Shown piece by piece: positions 18,220-27,604 of a stretch of 64,000 nt of DNA. Location of the stretch: contig VAZV01000152.1 in assembly GCA_005884765.1 (NCBI GenBank), positions 1 to 64,000 of the forward strand, read 5' to 3'. The stretch's first letter is position 1. Each line of letters begins with the position of its first letter. Under the pieces are notes generated by a model. The model was not told where the DNA came from. It did not search any database and was given only the letters and a program-made list of their open reading frames with translations. The stretch comes from Alphaproteobacteria bacterium. Its GTDB lineage: Bacteria; Pseudomonadota; Alphaproteobacteria; Rhizobiales; Xanthobacteraceae. A program made the position numbers and the translations under genes.

Positions 18220-19536
18220 TCACTTCTCCCGAAACGCCCGCATCAGCTGATCGCTCAAGGGCTTCATCAAATAGGAGATCAAGGTGCGGTCGCCGGTCTG
18301 CACGAAAGCTTCCACCGGCATGCCCGGGATCAGCTTGACATCGCCGAGGCGGGCGACCTCTTGCGGCGGCATCGTCACACGGATGGTGTAATAGCTCTGC
18401 CCGGTGCGCTGGTCGGTAGTGACGTCGGGCGAGACGCGGCTGACGACGCCGTTCAGTTCCGGCGTGGTGCGCTGGTTGAACGCCGACAGCCGCAGCAGGG
18501 TCTTCTGGCCGATCTGCAATTTGTCGATGTCCTGCGGGTTGACCTTGGCCTCGACCTGGAGGTCGTCGGCCTGCGGCACGATCATCATGACGGCATCGCC
18601 GGCCGTGATCACTCCGCCCACGGTATGAACCGTGGATTGCAGCACCATGCCATCCTGCGGAGCGCGGATGTCTATTCGCCGCAGCTGATCCTCGGCGGTA
18701 ACCTTGCGCTCGACGAATTCGCCGATCTTGTCGTTGGTCTCGCGCAAGTCCTTGGAGACCTCGCTGACCATGTCCTTGTCGACCTGGATAATCTGCAATT
18801 CCGTCTCGGTGATCTTGCCCTTGGCCTGCGCGCGCGAGGCAATGTATTGCGCCCGCTCGCCGTTGAGCCGGGCGGCATCGCGCTCCAGCGTGGTCAGGCG
18901 CGAAATCTGCACCAGATGCTTGTCGTAGAGATCGCGCACGCCGGCCAGTTCCTTCTCCACCAGCGCGATTTCCTGATCCTTGGCCTTTTCCTGTGCGGCG
19001 AGGCCCGCGATCTCCTCGTTGAGCTGCGTGATCCGCTCGCGCAACTGCGCCTTTTGCCCGGTCCGGCCGTTGACGCGGACCTCGAACAGTTTGGTCTCGC
19101 TCAAGATCAGACTTTTGACGTCAGGCTCGCTGATGCGGCTCGTCAGTTGCGGCGGAAAGGTGAGCTTGTCCAATCCGCGCTGTTCGGCCTCCAGCCGTGC
19201 CGCGCGTGCCCACTGCGCATCGAGATTCTTGGTGACGATGGCAAGGCTCGCCTTCGTGACGGTGTCGTCAAGCCGCACCAGAATGTCACCGGACTTGACG
19301 ATATCGCCGTCGCGCGCCAGCAACTCGCCGACGACGCCGCCGGTCGGGTGTTGCACCTTCTTCACGTTGGACTCGACTACGATCTGACCCGGTGCGATCA
19401 ACGCGCCCGAGATCTCCGCGGTCGACGCCCAGCCGCCGAGCCCGCCGGCAAGGACCACGACCACGGCGAGGCCGATGATCAGATGCAGCCTGATCGACTG
19501 ACGCGCGCCCTGTTCCTGGCCGGCGAAGTTGATCAT
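18220..19536 (-). CDS. HlyD-family type I secretion periplasmic adaptor (PrtE/PrsE type)
   Basis: 438 residues. A short cytoplasmic N-terminus and one membrane helix (LIIGLAVVVVLAGGLGGWAS) lead into the first lipoyl half (GQIVVESNVKKVQHPTGGVV). A long alpha-helical hairpin (about residues 120-285) and the second lipoyl half and beta-barrel follow, with the HlyD signature region RIDIRAPQDGMVLQSTVHTVGG. It bridges the inner-membrane ABC exporter and a TolC-like pore. It overlaps the upstream ABC gene by four bases, so the two form one transcription unit. No TolC homologue is in the window. Confidence 0.92.
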   Translation of the reverse strand: MINFAGQEQGARQSIRLHLIIGLAVVVVLAGGLGGWASTAEISGALIAPGQIVVESNVKKVQHPTGGVVGELLARDGDIVKSGDILVRLDDTVTKASLAIVTKNLDAQWARAARLEAEQRGLDKLTFPPQLTSRISEPDVKSLILSETKLFEVRVNGRTGQKAQLRERITQLNEEIAGLAAQEKAKDQEIALVEKELAGVRDLYDKHLVQISRLTTLERDAARLNGERAQYIASRAQAKGKITETELQIIQVDKDMVSEVSKDLRETNDKIGEFVERKVTAEDQLRRIDIRAPQDGMVLQSTVHTVGGVITAGDAVMMIVPQADDLQVEAKVNPQDIDKLQIGQKTLLRLSAFNQRTTPELNGVVSRVSPDVTTDQRTGQSYYTIRVTMPPQEVARLGDVKLIPGMPVEAFVQTGDRTLISYLMKPLSDQLMRAFREK

Positions 19537-21281
19537 GATTTGGTAACTCCGCCTTCGGAGACAATCTTGATCGGCGAAGGCGGCGCGACACGTTGCTGCA
19601 GCACCTGCGCCAGCACCTGCTCCTTGGGACCGAAGGCCTGCGCGCGGCCGTCCCGGAGCACCAGAATTTGGTCGACCGCCTCGATGCCGATCGGGCGGTG
19701 CGCGACCACCACGACAATGGCGCCGCGCTCGCGCGCGCCACGGATGGCCCGCGACAACGCCTCGTCGCCCTCGGTATCCAGATTGGAGTTCGGCTCGTCC
19801 AGCACGATCAGGAACGGATCGCCGTACAGCGCCCGCGCCAGCGCCACGCGCTGGGCCTGGCCAGCCGAGAGTGCCGCGCCCTGCTCGCCGATCTGGGTGT
19901 TATAGCCCTCGCGCATCTTGATGATCATCTCGTGCACGCCGGCCTCTTTCGCCGCCGCGATGATGCTGTCTGAAGTCGCGTCGGAATCGAACCGGCAGAT
20001 ATTCTGCGCAACGGTGCCGGCGAACAACTCGACATCCTGCGGCAGATAGCCGACGTGGCGGCCGAGCACATCCGACGACCATTGATCCAGCGCAGCGCCG
20101 TCAAGCCGGACCTTGCCGCGGAACGGCTGCCACACGCCGACCAGCGCGCGCACCAGCGAGGACTTGCCGGAGCCGCTCGGCCCGATCACGCCCAATCCGT
20201 TGCCCGCTGTCAGCGCGAAGCTGACGTCCTGAACGATGACTCTTTGATCGCCGGGCGGCGCGACGCTGACGGCCTCGACCGACAGCCGGCTCGCCGGGTT
20301 TTGCAGCAAGGTCTGTGTCGCCTGCGCAGGCATCTGCTGCAAAAGCCGGTTGAGCCGGTGCCAGCTCTGCCGCGCTGCGACGAAACCCTTCCAATGCGCG
20401 ATCGCGAGATCGACCGGCGCCAGCGCCCGCGCGCTCAGGATCGAGCCCGCGATGATGATGCCGGCGGTCGCTTCCTGATGGATCACGAGATAGGCGCCGA
20501 CCGCGAGCACCGCCGACTGCAAGGTCATGCGCAGGACCTTGGCGACCGCGCCAAGACCACCCGCAACGTCGCTGGCGCGCTGGTTGCCTTCCAGATATTT
20601 TTCGTTGGCCTCGCTCCAGCGCCGGGTCAACCGCCCCGACATGCCCATCGCCACCAGCACCTCGGCATTGCGCCGGCTGGTGGCGGCAAGATCGTTGCGG
20701 CGCGCCGCAAGCCCCATGGCCTCGCGCGCCGGCTGACGCGACAGAAATTCGGTGATCAGCGTCAGCGTCACCAGGATGATCGCGCCGACCAGCGCGGTGA
20801 CGCCGATCAGCCAATGGAACGCGAAACAGATCGCGAGATAGAACGGCAGCCACGGCAGGTCGAAGAACGCGCCCGGTCCCATGCTGCCGAGGAAGGAACG
20901 AACATTGTCGAGATCGCGCAACGGCTGCAAACCCTCGTTGCGGGCGCCCGTGACCAAAGGCAGCCGCACCACGGTGTCGAACACCCGCTTGTTGAGCGCT
21001 TCATCGAGCGAGGTGCCGACCCGCCCGAGGATCCGGCCGCGGATCAGGTCGAGCACGCCCTGCGCAACGTAGAGGCCGCCGGCGAGGACGATCAGGCCGA
21101 CCAGCGTCGGCACGCTGCGGCTCGGGAGCACCCGGTCGTAGACCTCCAGCATGAAGAGCGAGCCGGTCAGATAGAGCAGGTTGATCATGCAACTCATGAC
21201 GCCGACGCCGATGAAGGCGGTGCGGCAGGCGCGCAACGCATCACCGAGTTCGGAACGCCGGACGCCGGGGACGGCTGCCAT
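19533..21281 (-). CDS. Type I secretion ABC transporter permease/ATPase (PrtD/PrsD type)
   Basis: 582 residues. The ATG at 21281 follows AGGA; a TTG one codon earlier is less likely. The N-terminal half has the exporter membrane domain (SCMINLLYLTGSLFMLEVYDRVLPS). The ATPase domain has Walker A GPSGSGKSS, signature LSAGQAQRVALARAL and Walker B FLIVLDEPNSNLD. There is no C39-like N-terminal domain, so it is the PrtD/PrsD type rather than the longer LapB type. PrsD-type exporters in rhizobia handle several substrates, including adhesins and glycanases. No obvious substrate gene is adjacent; the giant adhesin 13 kb away is a candidate. Confidence 0.93.
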   Translation of the reverse strand: MAAVPGVRRSELGDALRACRTAFIGVGVMSCMINLLYLTGSLFMLEVYDRVLPSRSVPTLVGLIVLAGGLYVAQGVLDLIRGRILGRVGTSLDEALNKRVFDTVVRLPLVTGARNEGLQPLRDLDNVRSFLGSMGPGAFFDLPWLPFYLAICFAFHWLIGVTALVGAIILVTLTLITEFLSRQPAREAMGLAARRNDLAATSRRNAEVLVAMGMSGRLTRRWSEANEKYLEGNQRASDVAGGLGAVAKVLRMTLQSAVLAVGAYLVIHQEATAGIIIAGSILSARALAPVDLAIAHWKGFVAARQSWHRLNRLLQQMPAQATQTLLQNPASRLSVEAVSVAPPGDQRVIVQDVSFALTAGNGLGVIGPSGSGKSSLVRALVGVWQPFRGKVRLDGAALDQWSSDVLGRHVGYLPQDVELFAGTVAQNICRFDSDATSDSIIAAAKEAGVHEMIIKMREGYNTQIGEQGAALSAGQAQRVALARALYGDPFLIVLDEPNSNLDTEGDEALSRAIRGARERGAIVVVVAHRPIGIEAVDQILVLRDGRAQAFGPKEQVLAQVLQQRVAPPSPIKIVSEGGVTKS

Positions 21282-21284
21282 CAA

Positions 21285-21534
21285 TCCTGATCTCTTCTCA
21301 TGAGGTGCGCGACCCCCCTGAATCAGCCCAAGGGTTTCGAGCGCGCAGGGCTGAATATACTGCAGTTTCTTGCTGAAACTATAAGCGAAGTCACATTAAC
21401 CTAAATGCCGCTGCCCTGCCCAATCAAGGGGGCTTCGACCCGCCCCCGAGACCCTAGCATAGCACGCTGCCAGTAGGATTACGGGCGCGCGAAAAGGGCC
21501 CCATCGCGTGAAAGATGGCCCCGCGGGCAGGGCG
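21285..21534. other. Gene-free gap upstream of the type I secretion operon
   Basis: 250 bp between two minus-strand genes. The AT-richer part near 21370-21405 is the most promoter-like stretch for the exporter operon. No clear operator or ORF is seen. Confidence 0.3.
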
Positions 21535-21804
21535 TCAGAAACGGCCGCCGGTCCGGACCAGCCGCACGATCAACAACAATATGATGGCGCCGATCGCCGA
21601 ATAGATGATCTCCGATACCAGGCCGCTGCCGATGACGATGCCGAGCTTGGGAAACAGGAAGCTTGCGACCAAGGCGCCGGCGATGCCGACGAGGATATCG
21701 CCAATGATGCCAAAGCCGGTGCCGCGCACGATCTTGCCGGCCAGCCAGCCGGCGACCAGGCCGACAAACAGGATGACGATGATGCCTTCGTTGGATATCC
21801 GCAT
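21535..21804 (-). CDS. GlsB/YeaQ/YmgE family stress-response membrane protein
   Basis: 89 residues. The start at 21804 follows a GGGGGGA stretch. Three hydrophobic helices with glycine zippers are visible (ILFVGLVAGWLAGKIVRG, IIGDILVGIAGALVASFLF, EIIYSAIGAIILLLIVRL). This is the transglycosylase-associated (Transgly_assoc) family, often induced by general stress. Function is not established biochemically. It is monocistronic. Confidence 0.9.
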   Translation of the reverse strand: MRISNEGIIVILFVGLVAGWLAGKIVRGTGFGIIGDILVGIAGALVASFLFPKLGIVIGSGLVSEIIYSAIGAIILLLIVRLVRTGGRF

Positions 21805-21919
21805 GACAGGTCCCCCCGGTTTACTTCCGCACGTTTCACGCGCGTTGCGAAACCTAGCCGCAATCACCGGGCAAGACGACTCCAATCTGAGGAATTTCAA
21901 GCGCGGCCAAGCCCGCGTG

Positions 21920-22903
21920 TTACGTCGCAGCAACAGCCGGAACGCTTTCAGCCAGGATACATCTTGCGACCCGGCCCGCGCCGACCTCGACCTGGGGCGG
22001 GATTGCTTCGACGCAGCGCGCCTGCGCAAAGCCGCAGCGCGGCGCGAACGAGCAATTGTGCGGCGCCCTGTCGAGCGAGGGCGGCGTGCCCGGTATCGTC
22101 TCCAGCCGCTGGCCGCGTTTGGCGCCGTGGACGGTGGAGGCGAGCAAACCTTTCGCATAGGGATGGATCGGCGAGCGCACGATCTGGCGCAGTGTGCCCT
22201 GCTCCACGATCTGGCCGGCATACATCACCGCGACGCGGTCGCAGATTTCGATGGCGACCCCGATATCGTGGGTGACGAAAATGACCGACATGCCGAATTC
22301 GCGCTGCAATTCGCGCAGCAGCAGCAGGATCTGGATTTGCACGGTGGCGTCGAGCGCGGTGGTGGGCTCGTCTGCGAGCAGGATTTTCGGCTTGCAGGCG
22401 AGCGCCAGCGCGATCATCGCTCGCTGCCGCATGCCGCCGGACATTTCATGCGGATAGGCGTCGAGCCTGCGCTTGGCGGAAGGGATCCGCACCACTTCCA
22501 GCATTTCCAGCGCCCGCGCCGTTGCCTCGGCCTGGCTTTTGCCTTCGTGGCGCATCACGCTTTCGGCGATCTGCCGGCCGATGGTGTAGACGGGATCGAG
22601 CGCCAGCGCCGGCTCCTGAAAGATCATCGAGACCGTCTGGCCGCGGAAGTCAGACAATTCCTCGTCGTCGAGCGCCAACACGTCGCGTCCCATCACCCGC
22701 ACGTCGCCCGCGATTTGCGTCCGCTTTTTCGGCAACAGCCGCATCAGCGCGCGCAAGGTCACGCTCTTGCCCGAGCCGGATTCGCCGAGCAGACCGAGCA
22801 CCTCGCCATCGCCCAGCGACAGCGAGAGATCGTTCACGGCATAGACGGTGCGCTCGCCGGTGAAGCGAATATTGAGACCGCGTATCTCGACCAGAGAGTT
22901 CAT
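21920..22903 (-). CDS. Peptide-type ABC transporter ATP-binding protein (DppD/OppD-like)
   Basis: 327 residues. Walker A GESGSGKSV, Q-loop MIFQEPALALDPV, signature MSGGMRQRAMIALAL, Walker B ILLADEPTTALD and H-loop THD are all present. The oligo/dipeptide family C-terminal cysteine-rich segment follows (CSFAPRCGFAQARC). It is the distal gene of the 29.3-21.9 kb operon and overlaps the amidase gene by four bases. It energises the two permeases at 25583-27440 together with the second ATPase. Confidence 0.93.
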   Translation of the reverse strand: MNSLVEIRGLNIRFTGERTVYAVNDLSLSLGDGEVLGLLGESGSGKSVTLRALMRLLPKKRTQIAGDVRVMGRDVLALDDEELSDFRGQTVSMIFQEPALALDPVYTIGRQIAESVMRHEGKSQAEATARALEMLEVVRIPSAKRRLDAYPHEMSGGMRQRAMIALALACKPKILLADEPTTALDATVQIQILLLLRELQREFGMSVIFVTHDIGVAIEICDRVAVMYAGQIVEQGTLRQIVRSPIHPYAKGLLASTVHGAKRGQRLETIPGTPPSLDRAPHNCSFAPRCGFAQARCVEAIPPQVEVGAGRVARCILAESVPAVAAT

Positions 22904-24312
22904 GCCGGCTTTGGGACCTTCTCGTGGAAATCGGTCGAGCGCTGGAACGCCGCGCCGATCTGAAGCAGGGTTGCTTCATCAAAGGAGCGGCCGATCAACT
23001 GCATGGCGACGGGAAGGCCCTTGGCGGTGAAGCCGCAAGGGATCGCCAGCGACGGCAGCCCGAGATAGTTGATCGGGCGCGTGAAGCGCGTCAGGCGCTG
23101 GATCACGCTTTCCACGTCCGGGCTGTTGCCGACGTCGCTTTCGGCAATGGTTGGCGCCGCCACCGGTGCGACCGGCGCGATCACCGCATCGACATCGGCG
23201 GTCGCCGCGACATGGGCTGATAGCGCCGGGCCGCGCCAGCGCATCGCTTCGAGATACGACACGCCTGGTATCGCGAGCCCGTTCTGCAACCGCATCAGGA
23301 CTTGCGGGCCGTAATCCTGCGGCCGCTCGATCAGCCAACGCTTGTGGAAGGCTGCGGCTTCGACGGCGATCACCAATTGGCAGGCGGCGGTGAGCTGGCG
23401 CTGATCCGGCAATTCGACCGGAACGACATGTGCGCCTTCGCGCTTCAACGCCGCAATGGTGTCGTCGAGGATCCGCGCGACGTCGGCATCGAGATCATCG
23501 ACATAGAAGGCAGTTGGTACGCCGATCTTCATTCCCTTGATCGGTGCCGTGGTCGCGGCCATGTAATCCGGCACCGCCATCGTGCTTGCGGTGAGGTCCT
23601 CAGGGTCGGCGCCCGCCATCAGGCCGAGCAGCAGCGCGCAATCCTCGACGGTGCGCGCCAGCGGCCCGACGGTATCGAGCGACTGCGACAGCGGCATTGC
23701 GCCGGCGCGGCTGATACGGCCATAGGTGGTCTTTAGTCCGGTCACGCCGCAGAAATGCGCGGGCAGCCGGATCGATCCGCCGGTGTCGGAGCCGAGTGCC
23801 GCAAAGGTCAGCCGCGCCGCGACAGCCGAGCCCGATCCCGACGACGAGCCGCCGGTGATGTGGCCGAAGGCGAAGGGATTGTGGACGGCGCCGTGATGGA
23901 AGTTGTGGCCGGTCGGCCCGTAGGCGAACTCCACCATCTGCAAGCTACCCAGGCGGATCGAACCGGCATCCTTGAGCCGCTGCAGCGCCGTCGCAGTCGT
24001 GGCGGCCACGAAATCGCGCCGGATCTTTGAGCCGCAGGTCACGACGTGGCCTGCGTCATAATACATGTCCTTGTGCGCCAGCGGCACGCCATGCAGCGCG
24101 CCGCGAAGATTACCCCTGGCAAGTGCAGCGTCGGCCGCCTCGGCCGCCTTCAGCGCGGCTTCCGCCTCGATCGACATGAACGCGTTGAGGCGCGGCTGCC
24201 ATTGCGCGATCTGCTGCAGACAGGACCTTGTCACCTCTTGCGACGACAGGCGCTTCTCGGCGATCGCTTTGGCTGCGGCCACCAGCGACATCAGGGCAGG
24301 CTCGGTGTTCAT
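22900..24312 (-). CDS. Amidase signature family enzyme
   Basis: 470 residues. The catalytic Ser-cisSer-Lys triad is visible: Lys in HGVPLAHKDMYYD, cis-Ser in the GGSSSGSGSAVAA loop, and nucleophile Ser in GSDTGGSIRLPAHFCG. The substrate is an amide but cannot be read from sequence. It is embedded in a peptide-type ABC operon and translationally coupled (ATGA) to a small AtzG/GatC-like gene upstream and an ATPase gene downstream. This suggests it hydrolyses the imported compound in the cytoplasm; no signal peptide is seen. Confidence 0.92.
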   Translation of the reverse strand: MNTEPALMSLVAAAKAIAEKRLSSQEVTRSCLQQIAQWQPRLNAFMSIEAEAALKAAEAADAALARGNLRGALHGVPLAHKDMYYDAGHVVTCGSKIRRDFVAATTATALQRLKDAGSIRLGSLQMVEFAYGPTGHNFHHGAVHNPFAFGHITGGSSSGSGSAVAARLTFAALGSDTGGSIRLPAHFCGVTGLKTTYGRISRAGAMPLSQSLDTVGPLARTVEDCALLLGLMAGADPEDLTASTMAVPDYMAATTAPIKGMKIGVPTAFYVDDLDADVARILDDTIAALKREGAHVVPVELPDQRQLTAACQLVIAVEAAAFHKRWLIERPQDYGPQVLMRLQNGLAIPGVSYLEAMRWRGPALSAHVAATADVDAVIAPVAPVAAPTIAESDVGNSPDVESVIQRLTRFTRPINYLGLPSLAIPCGFTAKGLPVAMQLIGRSFDEATLLQIGAAFQRSTDFHEKVPKPA

Positions 24313-24506
24313 TTCGACACCTTCGCGGCCTGCACCAGCAGGAATCCCGCCGGCTCCAGATCGAACGGCAGCGTGCCGGCGATGGGCGCAAAGCCTTCGA
24401 ACGCAGGTCCGATGGAAGTGGCGATGCGGGTCGCGACATCGGCATCCACGGGCACGCCCGCGGCATCGGCCATCGCCTTGATCGCTTTGGGACTGGGTCT
24501 GGTCAT
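24309..24506 (-). CDS. Small AtzG/GatC-like (DUF4089-type) amidase partner
   Basis: 65 residues. It overlaps the downstream amidase and the upstream ATPase gene by four bases each. The sequence (AMADAAGVPVDADVATRIAT...FDLEPAGFLL) has the helix and acidic FDLEP-type tail of AtzG, which wraps around the amidase AtzE in the cyanuric-acid pathway much as GatC holds GatA. Here it is presumed to stabilise the adjacent amidase. The assignment rests on pattern and context because the protein is short. Confidence 0.65.
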   Translation of the reverse strand: MTRPSPKAIKAMADAAGVPVDADVATRIATSIGPAFEGFAPIAGTLPFDLEPAGFLLVQAAKVSK

Positions 24507-25579
24507 GCCGTACTTGCTCCGTTGTTTGTTGCTTTGGCCGGCGCCCGGCTGTGCCCCGAAGCCGGAATGGCCATGTAGCACGCCGCCTGATGGCCCATTG
24601 TATCGAGCGGATACTTTGGCGTGGCATTTGCGCAGAGCGGCTCCGCAAACGGACAGCGGGTGTGAAACCGGCAGCCCTTGGGCGGATCGATCGGGTTCGG
24701 CGGATCGCCCGAGATCGGCGGCCTCTCTGTCCGCTTGTCGGGATCGGACGACGGCATCGCCGCCAATAGCGCCTTCGTATAGGGATGCGCCGGGGCGTCC
24801 CACACCTTGTCCACCGCCCCGAGCTCGACCACCTCGCCGAGATACATCACCAGCACGCGGTCGGAAATGTAGCGCACCACGTTGAGATCGTGGCTGATGA
24901 ACAAATAGGTCAGCCCGAACTCGCGCTTGAGATCAACCAAAAGGTTGAGCACCTGCGCCTCGACCGATTTGTCGAGCGCCGATACCGCTTCGTCAAGGAT
25001 CACCAGGCGTGGCGATAGCGCCAGCGCACGGGCGATGTTGACGCGCTGGCGCTGACCGCCGGAAATCTCATGCGGATAACGATTGGCGAAGATCTCCGGC
25101 CGCAAACCGACCTTGCCGAGCAGCTCGCGTGCCAGCGTCCGCGCCGCCTGGTCCGCCATGCCGTGCACCTTCGGACCGAAGGCGATCGATTCCTCGACGG
25201 TGAGCCGCGGATTGAGCGAGGCGTAGCTGTCCTGGAACACCATCTGCATGCCGCGGCGAAGCTCGCGTAACGACAGCGCCTGGCCGACCTGCATGCCGTC
25301 ATAGACGATTTCGCCGGCATCGCGCGCCATCAGATGCATCAACAGCCGCGCGGTGGTCGACTTGCCGCAGCCGGATTCGCCGACGATCCCGACCGTCTCG
25401 CCCTTGAGAATTGCGAACGACACGTTATCGACCGCGCGCACGGTCTTGCGCGCGGCAAAGAGATCGCCGCGGACCGGGAAATGCTTGGTCAGCCCGCTGA
25501 CCTGCAACAGCGGCTGCGCCGCTCCGCCGCGATCCTCGATCGGCGCCAGCATGTCGATCGATGGGCTTATCCCCTTCAT
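24503..25579 (-). CDS. Peptide-type ABC transporter ATP-binding protein (DppF/OppF-like)
   Basis: 358 residues. Walker A GESGCGKST, Q-loop MVFQDSYASLNPR, signature ISGGQRQRVNIARAL and H-loop SHDLNVV are intact. Walker B reads LVILDEAVSALD, with Ala instead of the usual Pro after the catalytic Glu. The C-terminal cysteine-rich family segment is present (CRFHTRCPFAEPLC). It starts three bases after the DppC-like permease stop and is coupled to the AtzG-like gene. Confidence 0.93.
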   Translation of the reverse strand: MKGISPSIDMLAPIEDRGGAAQPLLQVSGLTKHFPVRGDLFAARKTVRAVDNVSFAILKGETVGIVGESGCGKSTTARLLMHLMARDAGEIVYDGMQVGQALSLRELRRGMQMVFQDSYASLNPRLTVEESIAFGPKVHGMADQAARTLARELLGKVGLRPEIFANRYPHEISGGQRQRVNIARALALSPRLVILDEAVSALDKSVEAQVLNLLVDLKREFGLTYLFISHDLNVVRYISDRVLVMYLGEVVELGAVDKVWDAPAHPYTKALLAAMPSSDPDKRTERPPISGDPPNPIDPPKGCRFHTRCPFAEPLCANATPKYPLDTMGHQAACYMAIPASGHSRAPAKATNNGASTA

Positions 25580-25582
25580 GGC

Positions 25583-26485
25583 TCAGTTCCTGATATCCAT
25601 GGCGCTGCGCATCCCGTCGCTCAACAAATTGAAGCAGATCGACACCGCAAAGATCATCGCGCCGGGCAGTGCCGCAACCCATGGGTTGACATAAATCGCG
25701 GTGCGCAACGTGTTGAGCATCAAGCCCCATTCCGGCTCCGGCGGCTTGGTGCCGAGGCCGAGGAAAGACAAGCCGGCGGCGAGAATCATCGACACCGAGA
25801 TCAGGCCGGTGGCATAGACGAAGATCGGCCCCAGCACGTTGCCCAGCATATGCACGCGCATGATGGTAAAGGCGTTGGCACCCGAAGCGCGCGCGGCCTC
25901 GACGAAATCCATGTTGCGCACGCCGGTGGTGACGCTCTCGGCGACACGGGTGATCTGCGGCACGAACACGATGGTCAGCGAAACGATCGAATTGACGATG
26001 CCGGCCCCGAGCGCGCCGGAAATCGCGATCGCCAGCAGCACCGAGGGAAAGGCGTAGAACACGTCGACCGTGCGCATGATCGCGGTATTGATCTTGCCGC
26101 CGATATAGCCCGCGACGAGGCCCAGCGACGACCCGACGCAAAACGCCAGGATCACCGGCAGGATGCCGATGATCAGCGACAGCCGCCCGCCATAGATCAG
26201 GCGCGAGAGCATGTCGCGGCCGAGTTCATCGGTGCCCAGCGGATAATTCGGCGTGCCGATGTGGCGCAGCCGGCGGATCATCGAGCCCTGATACGGATCG
26301 GCCAGGCCCAGCCACGGCGCGATCAAGGCGGCGATGAAGATCGCCATCAGAATGAGAGCGCAGGCCATGCTGACCTTGTCGCGCGACAGGCGGCGGCCGA
26401 CGGTCGCCCAATAGCCACGCGCCTTGGTAACGGGCGCCACCTGCAAGGCCGTATCTGCGATCGCGCCGATGGGAAGCTCGCTCAC
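25583..26485 (-). CDS. Peptide-type ABC transporter permease (DppC/OppC-like)
   Basis: 300 residues with a GTG start, one base after the upstream permease stop. The N-terminal OppC_N helix (ACALILMAIFIAALIAPWLGL) and the MLGTDELGRD-like segment (YPLGTDELGRDMLSRLIYGG) are typical. The EAA loop is VEAARASGANAFTIMRVHML. Six membrane helices are visible. It partners with the DppB-like permease. Confidence 0.93.
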   Translation of the reverse strand: MSELPIGAIADTALQVAPVTKARGYWATVGRRLSRDKVSMACALILMAIFIAALIAPWLGLADPYQGSMIRRLRHIGTPNYPLGTDELGRDMLSRLIYGGRLSLIIGILPVILAFCVGSSLGLVAGYIGGKINTAIMRTVDVFYAFPSVLLAIAISGALGAGIVNSIVSLTIVFVPQITRVAESVTTGVRNMDFVEAARASGANAFTIMRVHMLGNVLGPIFVYATGLISVSMILAAGLSFLGLGTKPPEPEWGLMLNTLRTAIYVNPWVAALPGAMIFAVSICFNLLSDGMRSAMDIRN

Positions 26486-26486
26486 C

Positions 26487-27440
26487 TCAGCCCCGCTTGA
26501 TGCGCGGATCGATCGCGGCCTGCGCGATATCGACCATCAGGTTGAGGAACACGAAGAACAGCGCCAGCACCAGGATGGTGCCCTGCAGCAGCGGCAGATC
26601 GCGCTGGAAGATCGCGGAGTTGAGCAAAAGCCCCGAACCCGGCCAGGAGAACACGGTCTCGATCAGGATCGATCCGCCGAGCATGTAGCCGAGCTGCAGG
26701 CCCATCACCGCGAGCGCAGTCGGCGCGGCGTTCTTGACGACGTGGCGGAACACGTCGGTTTCGCGCAGGCCCTTGGCGCGCAGCGCCTCGACGAAATCCT
26801 GGCTCAGGATGTCGCCGGTCAAAGCGCGCACCGTGCGGGTGACGATGCCCATCGGGATCACGGAGGTGGTGATAGCGGGCAGGATCAGATAGCGCAGATG
26901 CTCCCAGTCCCATCCCCACGCCCCGGAGCCGCCGGGACCGGCGCCGACGGCGGGCAGCCAGTTGAGCTCAACCGAGAAGATGATGACCAGCACCATGCCG
27001 AGCCAGTAGTGCGGCACCGAGACGCCGGCGATCGCAAACGACGTCGCCAGCTTGTCGACCCAGCCGTCGCGAAAATAGCCGGCGATCAGGCCGAACAGCA
27101 ATCCGAGCGTGAAGCCGATCAGGGCGGCTGCGATCGCGAGCGTCACGGTATTGCCGACCGCGCGCAGCACTTCGCTTAAGACCGGACGCCCGGTCGCGAT
27201 GGAGTGGCCGAGATCGCCATTGACCGCGCGCCACAGCCACAGACCGAACTGCACCGGCAGCGGCCGGTCGAAGCCGTAAGCTGCGCGCAATTGCTGCGCG
27301 AGTTCCTGCGAGGCATCCGCCGGCAGCACGGCGACCAGGGGATCGCCGGGCGTGATGTGCACCAAGAGGAAGCACACCAGCGCCACGCTGATGACGATCG
27401 GAATCACATAGACGATGCGGCGGGCGACGTAAGCGAGCAC
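26487..27440 (-). CDS. Peptide-type ABC transporter permease (DppB/OppB-like)
   Basis: 317 residues. The GTG at 27440 is chosen because the family begins LAYVARRIVYVIPIVI; the longer reading would start inside the repeat upstream. The DppB hallmark VHITPGDPL is near residue 30 and the EAA loop is FVEALRAKGLRETDVFRHVV. Six helices are visible. A 164-bp gap containing a palindromic repeat separates it from the binding protein gene. Confidence 0.92.
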   Translation of the reverse strand: MLAYVARRIVYVIPIVISVALVCFLLVHITPGDPLVAVLPADASQELAQQLRAAYGFDRPLPVQFGLWLWRAVNGDLGHSIATGRPVLSEVLRAVGNTVTLAIAAALIGFTLGLLFGLIAGYFRDGWVDKLATSFAIAGVSVPHYWLGMVLVIIFSVELNWLPAVGAGPGGSGAWGWDWEHLRYLILPAITTSVIPMGIVTRTVRALTGDILSQDFVEALRAKGLRETDVFRHVVKNAAPTALAVMGLQLGYMLGGSILIETVFSWPGSGLLLNSAIFQRDLPLLQGTILVLALFFVFLNLMVDIAQAAIDPRIKRG

Positions 27441-27456
27441 GGCTTGTTCTTTCTTC

Positions 27457-27593
27457 CTTCTCCCCTTGTGGGAGAAGGTGGCGCGCAAGGCGCGCCGGAT
27501 GAGAGGTTTGCGTCCGCGGAGAGAGACCCCTCACCCGCCTTCGATGCTTTGCATCTCAGGCACCCTCTCCCACAAGGGGAGAGGGGAAGGGCC
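27457..27593. repeat. Palindromic intergenic repeat inside the ABC operon
   Basis: The left arm ttctccccttgtgggagaag and the right arm ctctcccacaaggggagagg each form a hairpin and are complementary to one another around a gcgcgcaaggcgcgcc core. This is a common Rhizobiales intergenic mosaic element. Its place between the binding-protein and permease genes could trim expression of the downstream genes. Confidence 0.7.
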
Positions 27594-27604
27594 GCACCTG
27601 CCGA

